Assembly (NCBI GenBank): GCA_963715285.1
Contig: CAVQRU010000038.1
Coordinates: 124,001-188,000 of the forward strand
Direction of reading: 5' to 3'
DNA length: 64,000 nt
Origin: Sva-07 sp963715285
GTDB lineage: Bacteria > Actinomycetota > Acidimicrobiia > Acidimicrobiales > Ilumatobacteraceae
Both the position numbers and the translations under genes were made by a program. Shown here piece by piece: positions 8,980 to 17,278 of the stretch. Under the pieces are notes generated by a model that did not search any database, was not told the origin of the DNA, and saw only the letters and a program-made list of their open reading frames with translations. The first letter of the stretch is position 1. Each line of letters opens with the position of its first letter.

Positions 8980-9657
8980 TCACATCCTGTCCGATTCCGC
9001 GAGATTCCAGTCGATCGGCTCCCGGCCCGCTGCCATCAGCGCCTCGTTCGCCCGACTGAACGGCCTGCTCCCGAGGAATCCGTTGTGGGCCGACAGTGGC
9101 GACGGGTGAGCCGACTCGATGATCGTGTGCCGGCCCGTGTCGATCAACTCGCGCTTGCGACGCGCCGAGTTGCCCCACAGGATGAAGACCACGGGGTCGG
9201 CCTTGTCGTTGACCACGCGGATCACCTGATCGGTGAAGGTCTCCCAGCCCCGTTTCTGGTGCGAACCCGCTTCGCCGGCCCGGACGGTCAGGGTCGCGTT
9301 GAGCAGCAACACGCCCGACTGTGCCCACCGCTCGAGATTTCCGTGGTCGGGGATCGGCAACCCGAGGTCGTCGTGGAGTTCGGTGTGGATGTTGCGCAGC
9401 GAGGGTGGCACGCGTACCTCCCGCCGGACCGAGAAGCACAGACCGTGGGCCTGTCCCGGCCCGTGGTAGGGATCCTGGCCGAGGATCATCACCCGGGTGT
9501 CGGCGCACGAGGTGAGGTGGAGTGCGGCGTAGACGTCGGCGGGCGGGGGATACACGACGTGGGCCGCGCGCTCGGCCGCCACGAACGCCTGCAGGTCGTC
9601 CCAGTAGGGCTGTTCGAACTGATCTCGCAGGAGCGGGTTCCAGTCGGTCTTCGGCAT
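8980..9657 (-). CDS. ung: Uracil-DNA glycosylase (family 1)
   Basis: Removes uracil from DNA as the first step of base-excision repair in the cytosol. At 225 residues it has normal length. The water-activating motif G-Q-D-P-Y-H is intact with Asp62, the uracil-binding L-L-L-N-A-T-L-T-V strand is present, and the H-P-S-P-L-S-A minor-groove loop is complete. These three motifs together define UDG family 1. The gene is divergent from the PLP-enzyme gene with only 17 bp between the two starts, so the promoters must overlap the coding regions. It is followed by yihY at 3 bp. Confidence 0.98.
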   Translation of the reverse strand: MPKTDWNPLLRDQFEQPYWDDLQAFVAAERAAHVVYPPPADVYAALHLTSCADTRVMILGQDPYHGPGQAHGLCFSVRREVRVPPSLRNIHTELHDDLGLPIPDHGNLERWAQSGVLLLNATLTVRAGEAGSHQKRGWETFTDQVIRVVNDKADPVVFILWGNSARRKRELIDTGRHTIIESAHPSPLSAHNGFLGSRPFSRANEALMAAGREPIDWNLAESDRM

Positions 9658-9674
9658 CGACCACAGTGCCTAGC

Positions 9675-10691
9675 ATGGTCGTCGTGTTCGATCATCTCGA
9701 ACGAGCCCGTCTCGCCACCCTCCCCACGCCCTTGGAGGGCGGTCCGCGGCTGCGCGGCAACTCCGGCGACGGTCCGCGGCTGTGGGTGAAACGTGACGAC
9801 CTCACGGGTCTCGGCGGCGGTGGCAACAAGGCGCGCAAGCTCGAGTTCCTCTGCGGTGACGCGGTCGCGTCCGGGGCAGGGGCGCTCGTGACGGTCGGCG
9901 CAGCGCAGTCCAACCACTGTCGGATGACGGCCGCCGCAGGTGCTCGACTGGGCTTGGAGGTGCACCTGGTGCTGTCGGGCGACCGGCCCGAGGAGGTGAC
10001 CGGCAACCAGTTGTTGTCGATGCTGTTCGGCGCCCAACTGCACTTCACCGGTACCGAGGAGAGTCATTGGGGCGAACTCGAGATGGCCCGCGAAGCGCTG
10101 ACCGAGCAGCTGGCCGACGACGGCCTGCGCCCGTATGCGATCCCGATCGGCGGAAGCACTGCGGTCGGAGCGCTCGGCTACGCGGCCGGATTCATCGAGC
10201 TGCTCGACCAGCTCGACGAGGCCGGGCTCGCACCGAGTCACATCGTGTTCACGTCGTCGAGCGGCGGCACTCACGCAGGGTTGCTCGCAGGTCGGGCCGC
10301 CGCCGCGCACGGTGGACGTCGAGTTCCCGACGTCGTCGCGATCGGTGTGGCCAAAGGGGTCAACCTCGGCCTGCCCGACGTCGCCGAACTCGCCAATCAC
10401 ACCTTGACGCTGATGGGCTCGACGGCGATCGTGGCCCACGAGGACGTCGAGGTCGACACCCGCTGGATCGGACCCGACTACGCCGTGCCGACCGACGCCG
10501 GTGACGACGCCATCCGCTGGGCGGCGACCCACGGCGGATGGCTCCTCGACCGTACGTACTCCGGCAAGGGGTGTTCCGGCCTGCTCGGGCTCGCCGCCGA
10601 GGGGCGCTTCGGCGACGACGTCGTGTTCATCCACACCGGGGGTTGGCCTGCGCTCTTCGCCCCCGGCGGCCGTCCGCCGCTGCCCGGATAG
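9675..10691 (+). CDS. PLP-dependent D-cysteine desulfhydrase/ACC deaminase-like enzyme
   Basis: A fold-type II PLP enzyme of 338 residues, matching the D-cysteine desulfhydrase and 1-aminocyclopropane-1-carboxylate deaminase family. The Schiff-base lysine is in G-G-N-K-A-R-K-L-E-F (near residue 50), followed by A-Q-S-N-H-C-R and the phosphate-binding S-S-S-G-G-T-H-A-G loop. It would release ammonia, pyruvate and sulfide from D-cysteine, or act on a related amino acid. The ATG at 9675 gives the normal N-terminus. The next gene (a 2-oxoglutarate oxygenase-like protein) starts 11 bp later and is probably co-transcribed. The exact substrate is not resolvable from motifs. Confidence 0.88.
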   Translation: MVVVFDHLERARLATLPTPLEGGPRLRGNSGDGPRLWVKRDDLTGLGGGGNKARKLEFLCGDAVASGAGALVTVGAAQSNHCRMTAAAGARLGLEVHLVLSGDRPEEVTGNQLLSMLFGAQLHFTGTEESHWGELEMAREALTEQLADDGLRPYAIPIGGSTAVGALGYAAGFIELLDQLDEAGLAPSHIVFTSSSGGTHAGLLAGRAAAAHGGRRVPDVVAIGVAKGVNLGLPDVAELANHTLTLMGSTAIVAHEDVEVDTRWIGPDYAVPTDAGDDAIRWAATHGGWLLDRTYSGKGCSGLLGLAAEGRFGDDVVFIHTGGWPALFAPGGRPPLPG

Positions 10692-10702
10692 CGTGGCGCG
10701 CC

Positions 10703-11674
10703 ATGAGTGACCAGATCCTCGACGTCGACCTCCTGGCGTTCGAACGCACCACCGGCCCGCAGCGACGAGCGGTCGTCGACGGGGTCCGTCGCAGCCTGGC
10801 GACCGGGTTCGTGTACACGAGCCACGACCTGTCCGACGATCTGCTCGACACCACCTACGGCATGCTCCGGGAGTTCTTCGAGCTGCCGGCCGACGTGAAG
10901 CAGCAGTACGTCGCGGCCGGCGCCAACGGCCAGACCGGCTACACCGGTCTGCTCGTCGAAACGGCCGCCTCGAGCGACAAGCCGGACTGGAAGGAGATGC
11001 TCAACTGGTCGGCCCCGATCGCTGCCGGGCATCCCCTCAAGCGCAAGTTCTCCACCGCCTACCCCGATCAGCTGGTTCCCGAGGCGGCGGTGCCGGGCAT
11101 CACCGACGTGCTCTACCGGTTCCACGCCTCGATCGCCGACCTCCAGCGCCGGTTCCTCCGCGTCATCGCCGAGGGGATCGGGTGCCACGAGACGTTCTTC
11201 GACGACATGGTCGAGGACGGCCCCACGCTCACGCGGGCGATCCGCTATCCGGCGATGACCGAGCTGGGCGCCGAGGGCCACGTGTGGGCCGCGGAGCACG
11301 GCGACATCAATCTGATCACGGCGTTGCCGCGGGCGACCGCACCCGGCCTCCAGGTGAAGGTCGACGACGGCTGGATCGACGCGACTCCGCCCGACGACTC
11401 GGTGATCATCAACACCGGCATCATGCTGGAGCGCCTGACCAACGGTGTCATCCCGATCGGCTGGCACCGGGTGGTGGCCGCCCCGGGCTACGAGGGCGAG
11501 CGCTACAGCGTCGTGCAGTTCTGCCACCCGCGGCCGTGGACCGTCCTCGCTCCCGTGCCGTCGTGCTGCACCGAGGACAATCCGCAACGTTTCGCTGCGA
11601 TCAGCGCCGAGGACGCGCTCGACGAGGTGCTGTACGAGATCAACCTGGTCGAGACCGCCCGCCGGGTCGAGTGA
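10703..11674 (+). CDS. 2-oxoglutarate/Fe(II) oxygenase, isopenicillin N synthase-like
   Basis: A double-stranded beta-helix oxygenase of 323 residues. The iron triad H-x-D...H is intact (E-H-G-D-I-N and G-W-H-R-V), and the R-x-S motif for 2-oxoglutarate follows (E-R-Y-S-V-V). The N-terminal part shows the DIOX_N pattern seen in isopenicillin N synthase and plant-type dioxygenases. The product and substrate are unknown. The start ATG at 10703 is 11 bp after the PLP-enzyme stop, so both genes likely form an operon, perhaps for turnover of a modified amino acid (inference). A GNRA-capped hairpin follows the stop. Confidence 0.9.
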   Translation: MSDQILDVDLLAFERTTGPQRRAVVDGVRRSLATGFVYTSHDLSDDLLDTTYGMLREFFELPADVKQQYVAAGANGQTGYTGLLVETAASSDKPDWKEMLNWSAPIAAGHPLKRKFSTAYPDQLVPEAAVPGITDVLYRFHASIADLQRRFLRVIAEGIGCHETFFDDMVEDGPTLTRAIRYPAMTELGAEGHVWAAEHGDINLITALPRATAPGLQVKVDDGWIDATPPDDSVIINTGIMLERLTNGVIPIGWHRVVAAPGYEGERYSVVQFCHPRPWTVLAPVPSCCTEDNPQRFAAISAEDALDEVLYEINLVETARRVE

Positions 11675-11677
11675 GCT

Positions 11678-11695
11678 GCTGACCGCGAGGTCAGC
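11678..11695. terminator. Short GC-rich hairpin between convergent genes
   Basis: A 7-bp stem GCTGACC/GGTCAGC with a GCGA tetraloop lies between the oxygenase stop (11674) and the end of the minus-strand secreted-protein gene (11705). Likely a terminator; there is no T-run. Confidence 0.5.
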
Positions 11696-11704
11696 GCCGC
11701 GGGA

Positions 11705-13453
11705 TCAGGGCCGCAGCACCGGGACGGTCAGACGGTCGTCGTCGCGCTCGGCCAGGTCGATCCAGATCGTCGTCGGGAGATCGATCGGGGTCAGCCAGGT
11801 GGGTGGCACGGTGGAGACGCCCCCGGCGCCGGGCCCCCGTGCGTCCGCGGGCGCGTACCCGCAGCTCTCGCTGGGGTAGATCATCGCCGCCCAGCCCGCG
11901 GCCGTGACCTGCCCAGTCGACGTGATCACCCATTCGGAGTCGATCTGGCGGTCGTCGTCGGTGGTCTCGATCGTGACCGGATCGTGGGTCTCGCCGGTCG
12001 GTACGCTCGCCCACGGGCCGGTTCCGACCGAACAGACCTGCCGGAACAGCGCATCGATGACCGGTCCGTAGGCATCGACCGGCGTCGTGTCGAGATCGTC
12101 GATCGTCAGCCGGATGTGTGGTGCGACCGCGTCGGTCGGGATGTCGACCGTGGCGTCGGTGGGCACATCGGAGCGGATCCCGAGCGGCAGCGGACTCGAG
12201 TTGCCCATGAACCCGAGCACCTGGCCGGCGCGAACGCTCGTGCCGACGCGTGCGAGCGGCGTGAGACGGAGGTGCGGCGGTGCGGCACCGTCGTCGGTGC
12301 CGGGGTTGTCGTCGTTGAACCCGGCGAGGTGGTAGCTCCGACCCGTCGGGTCGGTGACGGTGACCGAGATCGTGTCGCCGAGTTCGTCGTGCACGTCGGT
12401 GACGACGCCGTCGACCACCGAGAGCACGGGTTGCAGCTTCACCCCGAAGATGATGCCCGGCGCCTCCTCGGCGCAGAGCCCAGCTGCCTCGATCTCCTCG
12501 GGCGTCGCGCCTGCACCGGCGCCGGCATCCTGGGCGACGTCCTGGGCATCACCGCAGTCGGGGGCGGCGAGACGCGTCGGGCCGAGTACCGGGAACGCGA
12601 TCGCTGCCTTGCGCTCGATCGCCGGCGCATCGGGATCCGTGGCCGGTGCGGCGGGTACTTGCGGCGGCACGCCGAGGCGGGCGACCGCTTGGTCGAGCGT
12701 CAGTTGCTGCGGGACGGGCTGGCCCGACAGGAATGCCCACACACCGAGCCAGCGCTGCTGGTACTCACGGATCGTGAGGACGTTTCCCGCCGAGGGCACC
12801 GGCACGACGTCCATCAACGCCGGCTCGCGGGCGGCGCGCGGGAAGTACCACAGCACCGGAATCATCGAGACGTCGTTGTTCCACTGGGCGAGGAAGCGAT
12901 CGACGTCAGCGGCGGCCCGCTCGTCCTGCACCTGCGGCGGGGCGAGGTAGGCGTGGTCGTATCCGCCGTAGCCGTCCCACGTGGAGGCGATGAACTGGTA
13001 CGCGCCCGACGCGTTGCCGCGATTGGGCGGAGCGTCGTAGTCCCCCCGCGATTCGATGTAGCGGATCGTGGCGAGGATGTGCGCGATCTGGCTCGGATAC
13101 ACCGTGATGTTCTGCGCCGCGGGAGCGGGCGTTGTCGACGGCGGAGGGTCGATCGTGGTCACCGTCGTCGTCGGAGCCGTCGTCGTCGGAGCCGTCGTCG
13201 TCGGAGCCGTCGTCGGTGTGGACGCTGGTGTGGTGGTCGGTGTGGTGGTCGGTGCCGGCGGTGTCGTCGGCGGCGCGGTCGTCGGCGTCTCGGATGGATC
13301 CGCCGCCGGTGTGGCGTCCGATCCATCGATCGCCGAGCCGGGGCGTGCCCCTCCGACCGCCAGCGTGACGGCCAGTGCCGCGGCCGCGGCCGTCATCGCT
13401 GCGACGCGCGTCGGCGAGAGGCGTTCGAGGCGGCGGGGACGGGCGGGTGTCAT
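11705..13453 (-). CDS. Secreted protein with Thr/Pro linker, transglycosylase-like and M23-like domains
   Basis: A secreted, probably cell-wall-acting protein of 582 residues. A signal-peptide-like stretch (about residues 15-42) ends near A-R-P-G-S-A. A Thr/Pro/Ala-rich linker follows (about 50-110), encoded partly by a 15-bp tandem repeat. Residues about 120-190 (Y-I-E-S-R-G-D-Y and S-G-A-Y-Q-F-I-A-S-T-W) resemble Rpf or transglycosylase domains, with a plausible catalytic Glu. The later region (about 275-480) resembles a LytM/M23 fold, but the zinc motifs are degenerate (H-L-A-G-F-N and H-I-R-L), so it may only bind peptidoglycan. An in-frame upstream ATG at 13483 is an alternative start. 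Confidence 0.78.
   Translation of the reverse strand: MTPARPRRLERLSPTRVAAMTAAAAALAVTLAVGGARPGSAIDGSDATPAADPSETPTTAPPTTPPAPTTTPTTTPASTPTTAPTTTAPTTTAPTTTVTTIDPPPSTTPAPAAQNITVYPSQIAHILATIRYIESRGDYDAPPNRGNASGAYQFIASTWDGYGGYDHAYLAPPQVQDERAAADVDRFLAQWNNDVSMIPVLWYFPRAAREPALMDVVPVPSAGNVLTIREYQQRWLGVWAFLSGQPVPQQLTLDQAVARLGVPPQVPAAPATDPDAPAIERKAAIAFPVLGPTRLAAPDCGDAQDVAQDAGAGAGATPEEIEAAGLCAEEAPGIIFGVKLQPVLSVVDGVVTDVHDELGDTISVTVTDPTGRSYHLAGFNDDNPGTDDGAAPPHLRLTPLARVGTSVRAGQVLGFMGNSSPLPLGIRSDVPTDATVDIPTDAVAPHIRLTIDDLDTTPVDAYGPVIDALFRQVCSVGTGPWASVPTGETHDPVTIETTDDDRQIDSEWVITSTGQVTAAGWAAMIYPSESCGYAPADARGPGAGGVSTVPPTWLTPIDLPTTIWIDLAERDDDRLTVPVLRP
13162..13206. repeat. 15-bp tandem repeat in the Thr/Pro linker
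   Basis: Three exact 15-bp units (CCGTCGTCGTCGGAG on the plus strand) and a partial fourth encode the repeated A-P-T-T-T linker of the secreted protein on the minus strand. Such repeats can change copy number by slippage. Confidence 0.85.
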
Positions 13454-13609
13454 GGTGCTTCGGATTCGCTCGCGAACGAACATCGATCGGTGGCGGCACA
13501 TGGGTATCGGCACGCAAAGGCGCAAGGTTCACTGAATTCTCACGTCCCGCGTCACGTTAGCCGTGCTCACCTCGCCTGAACGTCGGCTCCGGATACCTTG
13601 TGCCCTGCG

Positions 13610-14596
13610 ATGGCCAGTGATCCCACCCGAGCAGACGACGCATCGCCCCTCGCGGCGTCACCCGACTCCCCGATGGATGTCGTGTTGGCGGTCGACATCG
13701 GCGCCACCGGTTTCCAGGCCGGTCTGGTGACGGCCCGCGGCGTGCTGATCGATCGACGCCGGGCCGACATCGAACCCGACGTCGGCCCGGAGTCGCAGTA
13801 CACGGCGCTGGCGGGGGCGGTGCTCGACCTCGCCGGGCAGATTCCCGAGCGTCACCGGGCGCGGGTCGTCGGATTGGGCGTCAGCAGCGGCGGCCTCGTC
13901 ACTCGTGGGCTCGACCTCGTGACTCCGCTCAGCATTCCGTCCTGGCGGAACTTCCCCCTGCGCAGCCGGCTCGAGGAACTCACCGGCCTGGCCGTGTACG
14001 GCGATCTCGACGCAAAGGCGCTCGCCCTCGCGGAGGGATGGCTCGGTGCCGCCCAGGGGCATCCGAACTTCCTCGCGATCACGGTGTCGGCCAGCGTGTC
14101 GGGCGCGATCGTCATCGACGGGGATCTGCTCGACGGCGAATCGGGCAACGCCGGCCAGATCGGCCACATCGTGGTCGAACCCGGCGGTCGTCGCTGTCAC
14201 TGCGGTACGCAGGGCTGCCTCGACGCGGAGACCTCCGGGGAGGCGATCGACGCGATCACCGGACGCCCCGCCACGGAACCGTCCTTCCAGATCATGCAGC
14301 GAACCGGTCGGCTCGTGGGCCGCGCCGCTGCCTCGATGTGCAACGCCTTCGACCTCGCGCTGGTCGTGGTCGGTGGCAGTGTCGCGCTCGGCTTCGGCTC
14401 GACGTTCTTCCATGCCGCCCAGGTGGCGCTCGACGAGCACGCATGCCTGACCTACAGCCGCGGCGCGCGCATCACGCCGTCGCGCCTGGGCGAGCAGGGT
14501 CCGCTGATCGGTGCGGGAGCGGTCGGCTGGCGGGGGGTTCGTCGCACCGCTCGCCAGCGTCGAGCGGCGGGCGATCAGCCGCCGACCGCTCGATAG
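13610..14596 (+). CDS. ROK-family protein (sugar kinase-like)
   Basis: A ROK-family protein of 328 residues without an N-terminal helix-turn-helix, so more likely a sugar kinase than a repressor. The phosphate-binding D-I-G-A-T-G motif is near residue 30, the catalytic-base region D-L-D-A-K-A-L-A is present (the usual N is D here), and the ROK zinc motif C-H-C-G-T-Q-G-C-L is intact near residue 200. Glucose or N-acetyl-hexosamine phosphorylation is possible. About 20 disordered residues precede the fold; a TTG start at 13598 is an alternative. Its 3' end overlaps the convergent DUF418-like gene by 22 bp. Confidence 0.87.
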   Translation: MASDPTRADDASPLAASPDSPMDVVLAVDIGATGFQAGLVTARGVLIDRRRADIEPDVGPESQYTALAGAVLDLAGQIPERHRARVVGLGVSSGGLVTRGLDLVTPLSIPSWRNFPLRSRLEELTGLAVYGDLDAKALALAEGWLGAAQGHPNFLAITVSASVSGAIVIDGDLLDGESGNAGQIGHIVVEPGGRRCHCGTQGCLDAETSGEAIDAITGRPATEPSFQIMQRTGRLVGRAAASMCNAFDLALVVVGGSVALGFGSTFFHAAQVALDEHACLTYSRGARITPSRLGEQGPLIGAGAVGWRGVRRTARQRRAAGDQPPTAR

Positions 14597-15675
14597 ACCC
14601 GTTCGAGCGGACCGATCCCGAACCGCCGCTGCCAGGCGACCGCGGCGGCGATGCCGGCGACCCAGAAGGCGAGGGCGAAGGTGACTGCGACGTCGACGCC
14701 CGCAGGATCGATCCAGTCGATCCAGTCGACGAGCAGCTTGAACACCAGCACGTGAGCGAGGTACAGCGTCAGGGTCATCTGGCCCGCCCGACGCAACGGG
14801 TCGGTTGCGACCGGGAACCGGACAGCCAGCCAGTCGACGACGCCGTAGGCGATCAGTGCCGTGCCGAGCGCGCTCGCGGTGTAGAGCAGCCCACGGTCGT
14901 ACGGTGCCGTCGACAACAGCACGATCTGGAACGAGGTCGTGGCCGCCGATGACACCACCGCGGCGACGACGAACAGCGCGAGGCCGGAGCCGATCGCGAC
15001 AGGTCGCCACCAACTGCTGCGCAGTACACGCCCCAGCAGCATCCCCGCACAGAAGAACGCGAGCCACGGCAGCAGGGGATGGGTGCCGTTGACGGCGACG
15101 CCGAAGAGGTGAGCGGCGGGCGAACCGGCGTCGGGGTCGGTGAGCCAACGTGTGCTCGCGCCGGCCCGGGCTCGTTGGTGGCTCCACATCCGAATGCCCC
15201 ACCCGGCGACGGCGGCGAGGGCGCCGATCACCACCAGCCATCGGGAGCGCAACGTGAACAGCGCTGCAGCCAGCACGAACATGGCCCCGTAGTAGGGCAG
15301 GATCGTGCCGCTCCAGATCTCGTCGAGCGTGAGCCCGACGACGTACAGCAGCAGCCCGCGCCGAACGAGACGCCAACGAAGTGCACCCACCCGATCGGTG
15401 CCGATGCTGCTCGACGTCATCAGCGTCACCCCGACGCCGGCGACCAGCACGAACGTGGCGGCGAACCGGGTCGACAGCGGTCCTGTCCACGGGTCGAACA
15501 GCTCGGCTGCCCACCCGGTCCCGGTCGCCCCGATTCCGCCGCCTGCCTGCAGGAGCAGGTAGCCGTGGTAGTTCATCACCACGACGCCGATGAGCGCCAC
15601 GGCTCGGACCACGTCGGGCCCGGCGAGGCGTGTCGCCGTCGTGCGTTCGGACAGCGTGGCCGTGTCGCCGTTCAC
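14575..15675 (-). CDS. DUF418/acyltransferase-like integral membrane protein
   Basis: A protein of 366 residues with about ten hydrophobic segments, matching the DUF418/DUF1624 membrane families related to acyltransferases (heparan-alpha-glucosaminide acetyltransferase-like). The N-terminal R-A-V-A-L-I-G-V-V-V-M-N-Y segment (near residue 25) and the Y-L-A-H-V-L-V-F-K segment (near residue 315) are family-like. The GTG start at 15675 overlaps the stop of the upstream alanine racemase-like gene (GTGA), so the pair is translationally coupled. A combined role in modifying or exporting an amino acid for the envelope is an inference. No reaction can be assigned. Confidence 0.75.
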   Translation of the reverse strand: MNGDTATLSERTTATRLAGPDVVRAVALIGVVVMNYHGYLLLQAGGGIGATGTGWAAELFDPWTGPLSTRFAATFVLVAGVGVTLMTSSSIGTDRVGALRWRLVRRGLLLYVVGLTLDEIWSGTILPYYGAMFVLAAALFTLRSRWLVVIGALAAVAGWGIRMWSHQRARAGASTRWLTDPDAGSPAAHLFGVAVNGTHPLLPWLAFFCAGMLLGRVLRSSWWRPVAIGSGLALFVVAAVVSSAATTSFQIVLLSTAPYDRGLLYTASALGTALIAYGVVDWLAVRFPVATDPLRRAGQMTLTLYLAHVLVFKLLVDWIDWIDPAGVDVAVTFALAFWVAGIAAAVAWQRRFGIGPLERVYRAVGG

Positions 15676-16589
15676 TGCCAGACGTACTCGTCGACGAGGG
15701 TGGTGGTGAGCGGTCGCTGGAGGTCGACGAGCGATCCGATCGCAGGAACCGTCTCGTCGAGCGGAACGAAGGCCATCGAGGTGTGCATGTGCGGCGTCTC
15801 GTGCAGCGCGAGCCGTCGACGTTCGAAGTGGAAGGGACTCCGGCCGTCGGCGAGGGTTGCGACGCCGTTCGCTGATCCTGCGCCGATCATCACGAGGTGG
15901 CCGTCTCCCGGCACCGGTGCCTGCCGATAGCCGGCCGGCGATCCCGCTGCCACCGGACGGACGTCGATGACATCGGCCTGCAACCGGAAGAACGACTTGT
16001 CGCCGTGCCAGAGTGCGGTGCCGAGGCGAAGTCGATAGGTGTGGGTGGCCGGCAGCGTCGCCGTCGCCTGCGGGTCGAGATGGCTCAGCCACACGGTGGA
16101 ACCGGGTTCGATCCCGTCGAGCAGCGCGAGGACCTCGTGGCGATGGTCGTCGATCGTTCCCGCCAGCGGCGGATGGATGCTGACGCCGACGACGTCGAGG
16201 CCACGGCGTCGCGACGACTCGACCAGCTCGGGGCCCCGTCCGTAGCGCTGCATCGACGACGAGAGCTTCACGAGCACCCGGCCGCCCCAACCGGCCAGGG
16301 CGTCGACGTGGGTGTCGTTGCCGACGGTGAGGATCGGCGTCGCCGACGGTGGCGGCGTGAGCGTCGGCGTCAGGACCACCGGGTTGAGGCCGTCGGGGAG
16401 ATCGTCCAGCTCGTGGACCGTGCCGACGGCGACCGTGTCGGCGAACTCGGAGGCGAGCCGTGCGAGCGCCACCCGTCCGAAGCCGTACCCATTGCCCTTG
16501 ACCACGGGAACCAGCCCGTCGACCTCGTTGACGAGCCGGGCGACGTGACTGCGCCACAGCGCCGCTCGGATCGTCAGGCGGATCGTCAT
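15672..16589 (-). CDS. Divergent alanine racemase-like PLP protein
   Basis: A protein of 305 residues resembling alanine racemase but shorter than the usual 360-380. The PLP-lysine motif is present (V-V-K-G-N-G-Y-G-F-G, near residue 33), and S-S-M-Q-R-Y-G-R and the S-I-H-P-P strand follow family order. In the C-terminal domain the segment matching the family's G-Y-A-D-G reads G-S-A-N-G, so the second catalytic base, Tyr, is missing. It may act on another amino acid, be a one-base racemase or epimerase, or only bind PLP. A GTG at 16595 is an alternative start. It is coupled to the downstream membrane protein by GTGA. Confidence 0.75.
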   Translation of the reverse strand: MTIRLTIRAALWRSHVARLVNEVDGLVPVVKGNGYGFGRVALARLASEFADTVAVGTVHELDDLPDGLNPVVLTPTLTPPPSATPILTVGNDTHVDALAGWGGRVLVKLSSSMQRYGRGPELVESSRRRGLDVVGVSIHPPLAGTIDDHRHEVLALLDGIEPGSTVWLSHLDPQATATLPATHTYRLRLGTALWHGDKSFFRLQADVIDVRPVAAGSPAGYRQAPVPGDGHLVMIGAGSANGVATLADGRSPFHFERRRLALHETPHMHTSMAFVPLDETVPAIGSLVDLQRPLTTTLVDEYVWQ

Positions 16590-16655
16590 CCCCACGACGG
16601 TACCCCTCGGACCGCCTGCCTCGCTCCGGTAATCCTGACTGTTCCGATCGGATTT

Positions 16656-16672
16656 GTCATGGATAGCATGAC
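16656..16672. promoter_or_regulatory. Inverted repeat just before the DUF4395 gene
   Basis: GTCATG-gatag-CATGAC, a perfect 6-bp inverted repeat with 5-bp spacer, lies 3 bp before the GTG start and in the divergent region with the racemase-like gene. It could be an operator or an mRNA hairpin over the ribosome-binding region. No regulator is identified. Confidence 0.3.
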
Positions 16673-16675
16673 GGT

Positions 16676-17278
16676 GTGCGAGAACTCTTCACATTCCCCG
16701 ACCCGGTGAACGAGACGTCGGCCCGTCTCGTGGCGGCATTCGTCGTCGCCGAGGCCGTCGTGTTCCTCGTGACACGAGAGCCGTGGATGCTCGTGCTCCT
16801 CACGTACGGCTTCCTCGCCCGTGTGGCCACGGGGCCCACGCTGTCGCCGGTGGGTCAGTTCGTCACCCGGCTCGCGACCCCCAACCTCGAGGGATCGATC
16901 CGGCGCCGGAACCCGGGCTTCCGATCCCGTCAGGTGCCGGGGCGTCCGAAGCGCTTCGCGCAGGCGATCGGGCTCTCGTTCACCGCGTCGGCGTCGGTCG
17001 CGTGGGTGCTCGACGCTCACGCCGCGGCGTTCGTGCTGATCGGGTTGCTCGCGGTGGCGGCAACGCTGGAGGCGGCGTTCGCGATCTGTCTCGGATGCAT
17101 CGCCTACAGCGCGATCTGGGGGTGCGCCGACTGCGACGACATCAGCGAACGACTCCGCCAGGCACTGATCGAAGCTCGCCAGGAGACGGCCGCACAGGAG
17201 ACTCTGGCTGCCGCGCCGACCGCGATGGCGCAGACCGAAACGGTCACGTCGGCCGAGGCCGTCCCGGCCATGCGCTGA
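16676..17278 (+). CDS. DUF4395 family membrane protein
   Basis: A membrane protein of 200 residues matching DUF4395, whose role is unknown; family members often sit near thioredoxin-like genes. The conserved opening F-P-D-P-V-N-E-T-S-A-R is at residues about 6-16. Hydrophobic segments lie near residues 20-55 and 100-150, the latter with an A-I-C-L-G-C segment that puts two cysteines in or near the membrane, plus W-G-C-A-D-C just after. The four clustered cysteines suggest a redox or metal function (inference). The GTG at 16676 fits the family N-terminus. The 3' end overlaps the convergent mftF end by 35 bp. Confidence 0.8.
   Translation: MRELFTFPDPVNETSARLVAAFVVAEAVVFLVTREPWMLVLLTYGFLARVATGPTLSPVGQFVTRLATPNLEGSIRRRNPGFRSRQVPGRPKRFAQAIGLSFTASASVAWVLDAHAAAFVLIGLLAVAATLEAAFAICLGCIAYSAIWGCADCDDISERLRQALIEARQETAAQETLAAAPTAMAQTETVTSAEAVPAMR

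Noticed and set aside
13454..13609. Cyclic-di-AMP (ydaO) riboswitch upstream of the cell-wall protein
   Set aside because: Such switches often precede rpf-like genes, but the conserved motifs are not visible and the gap is short.
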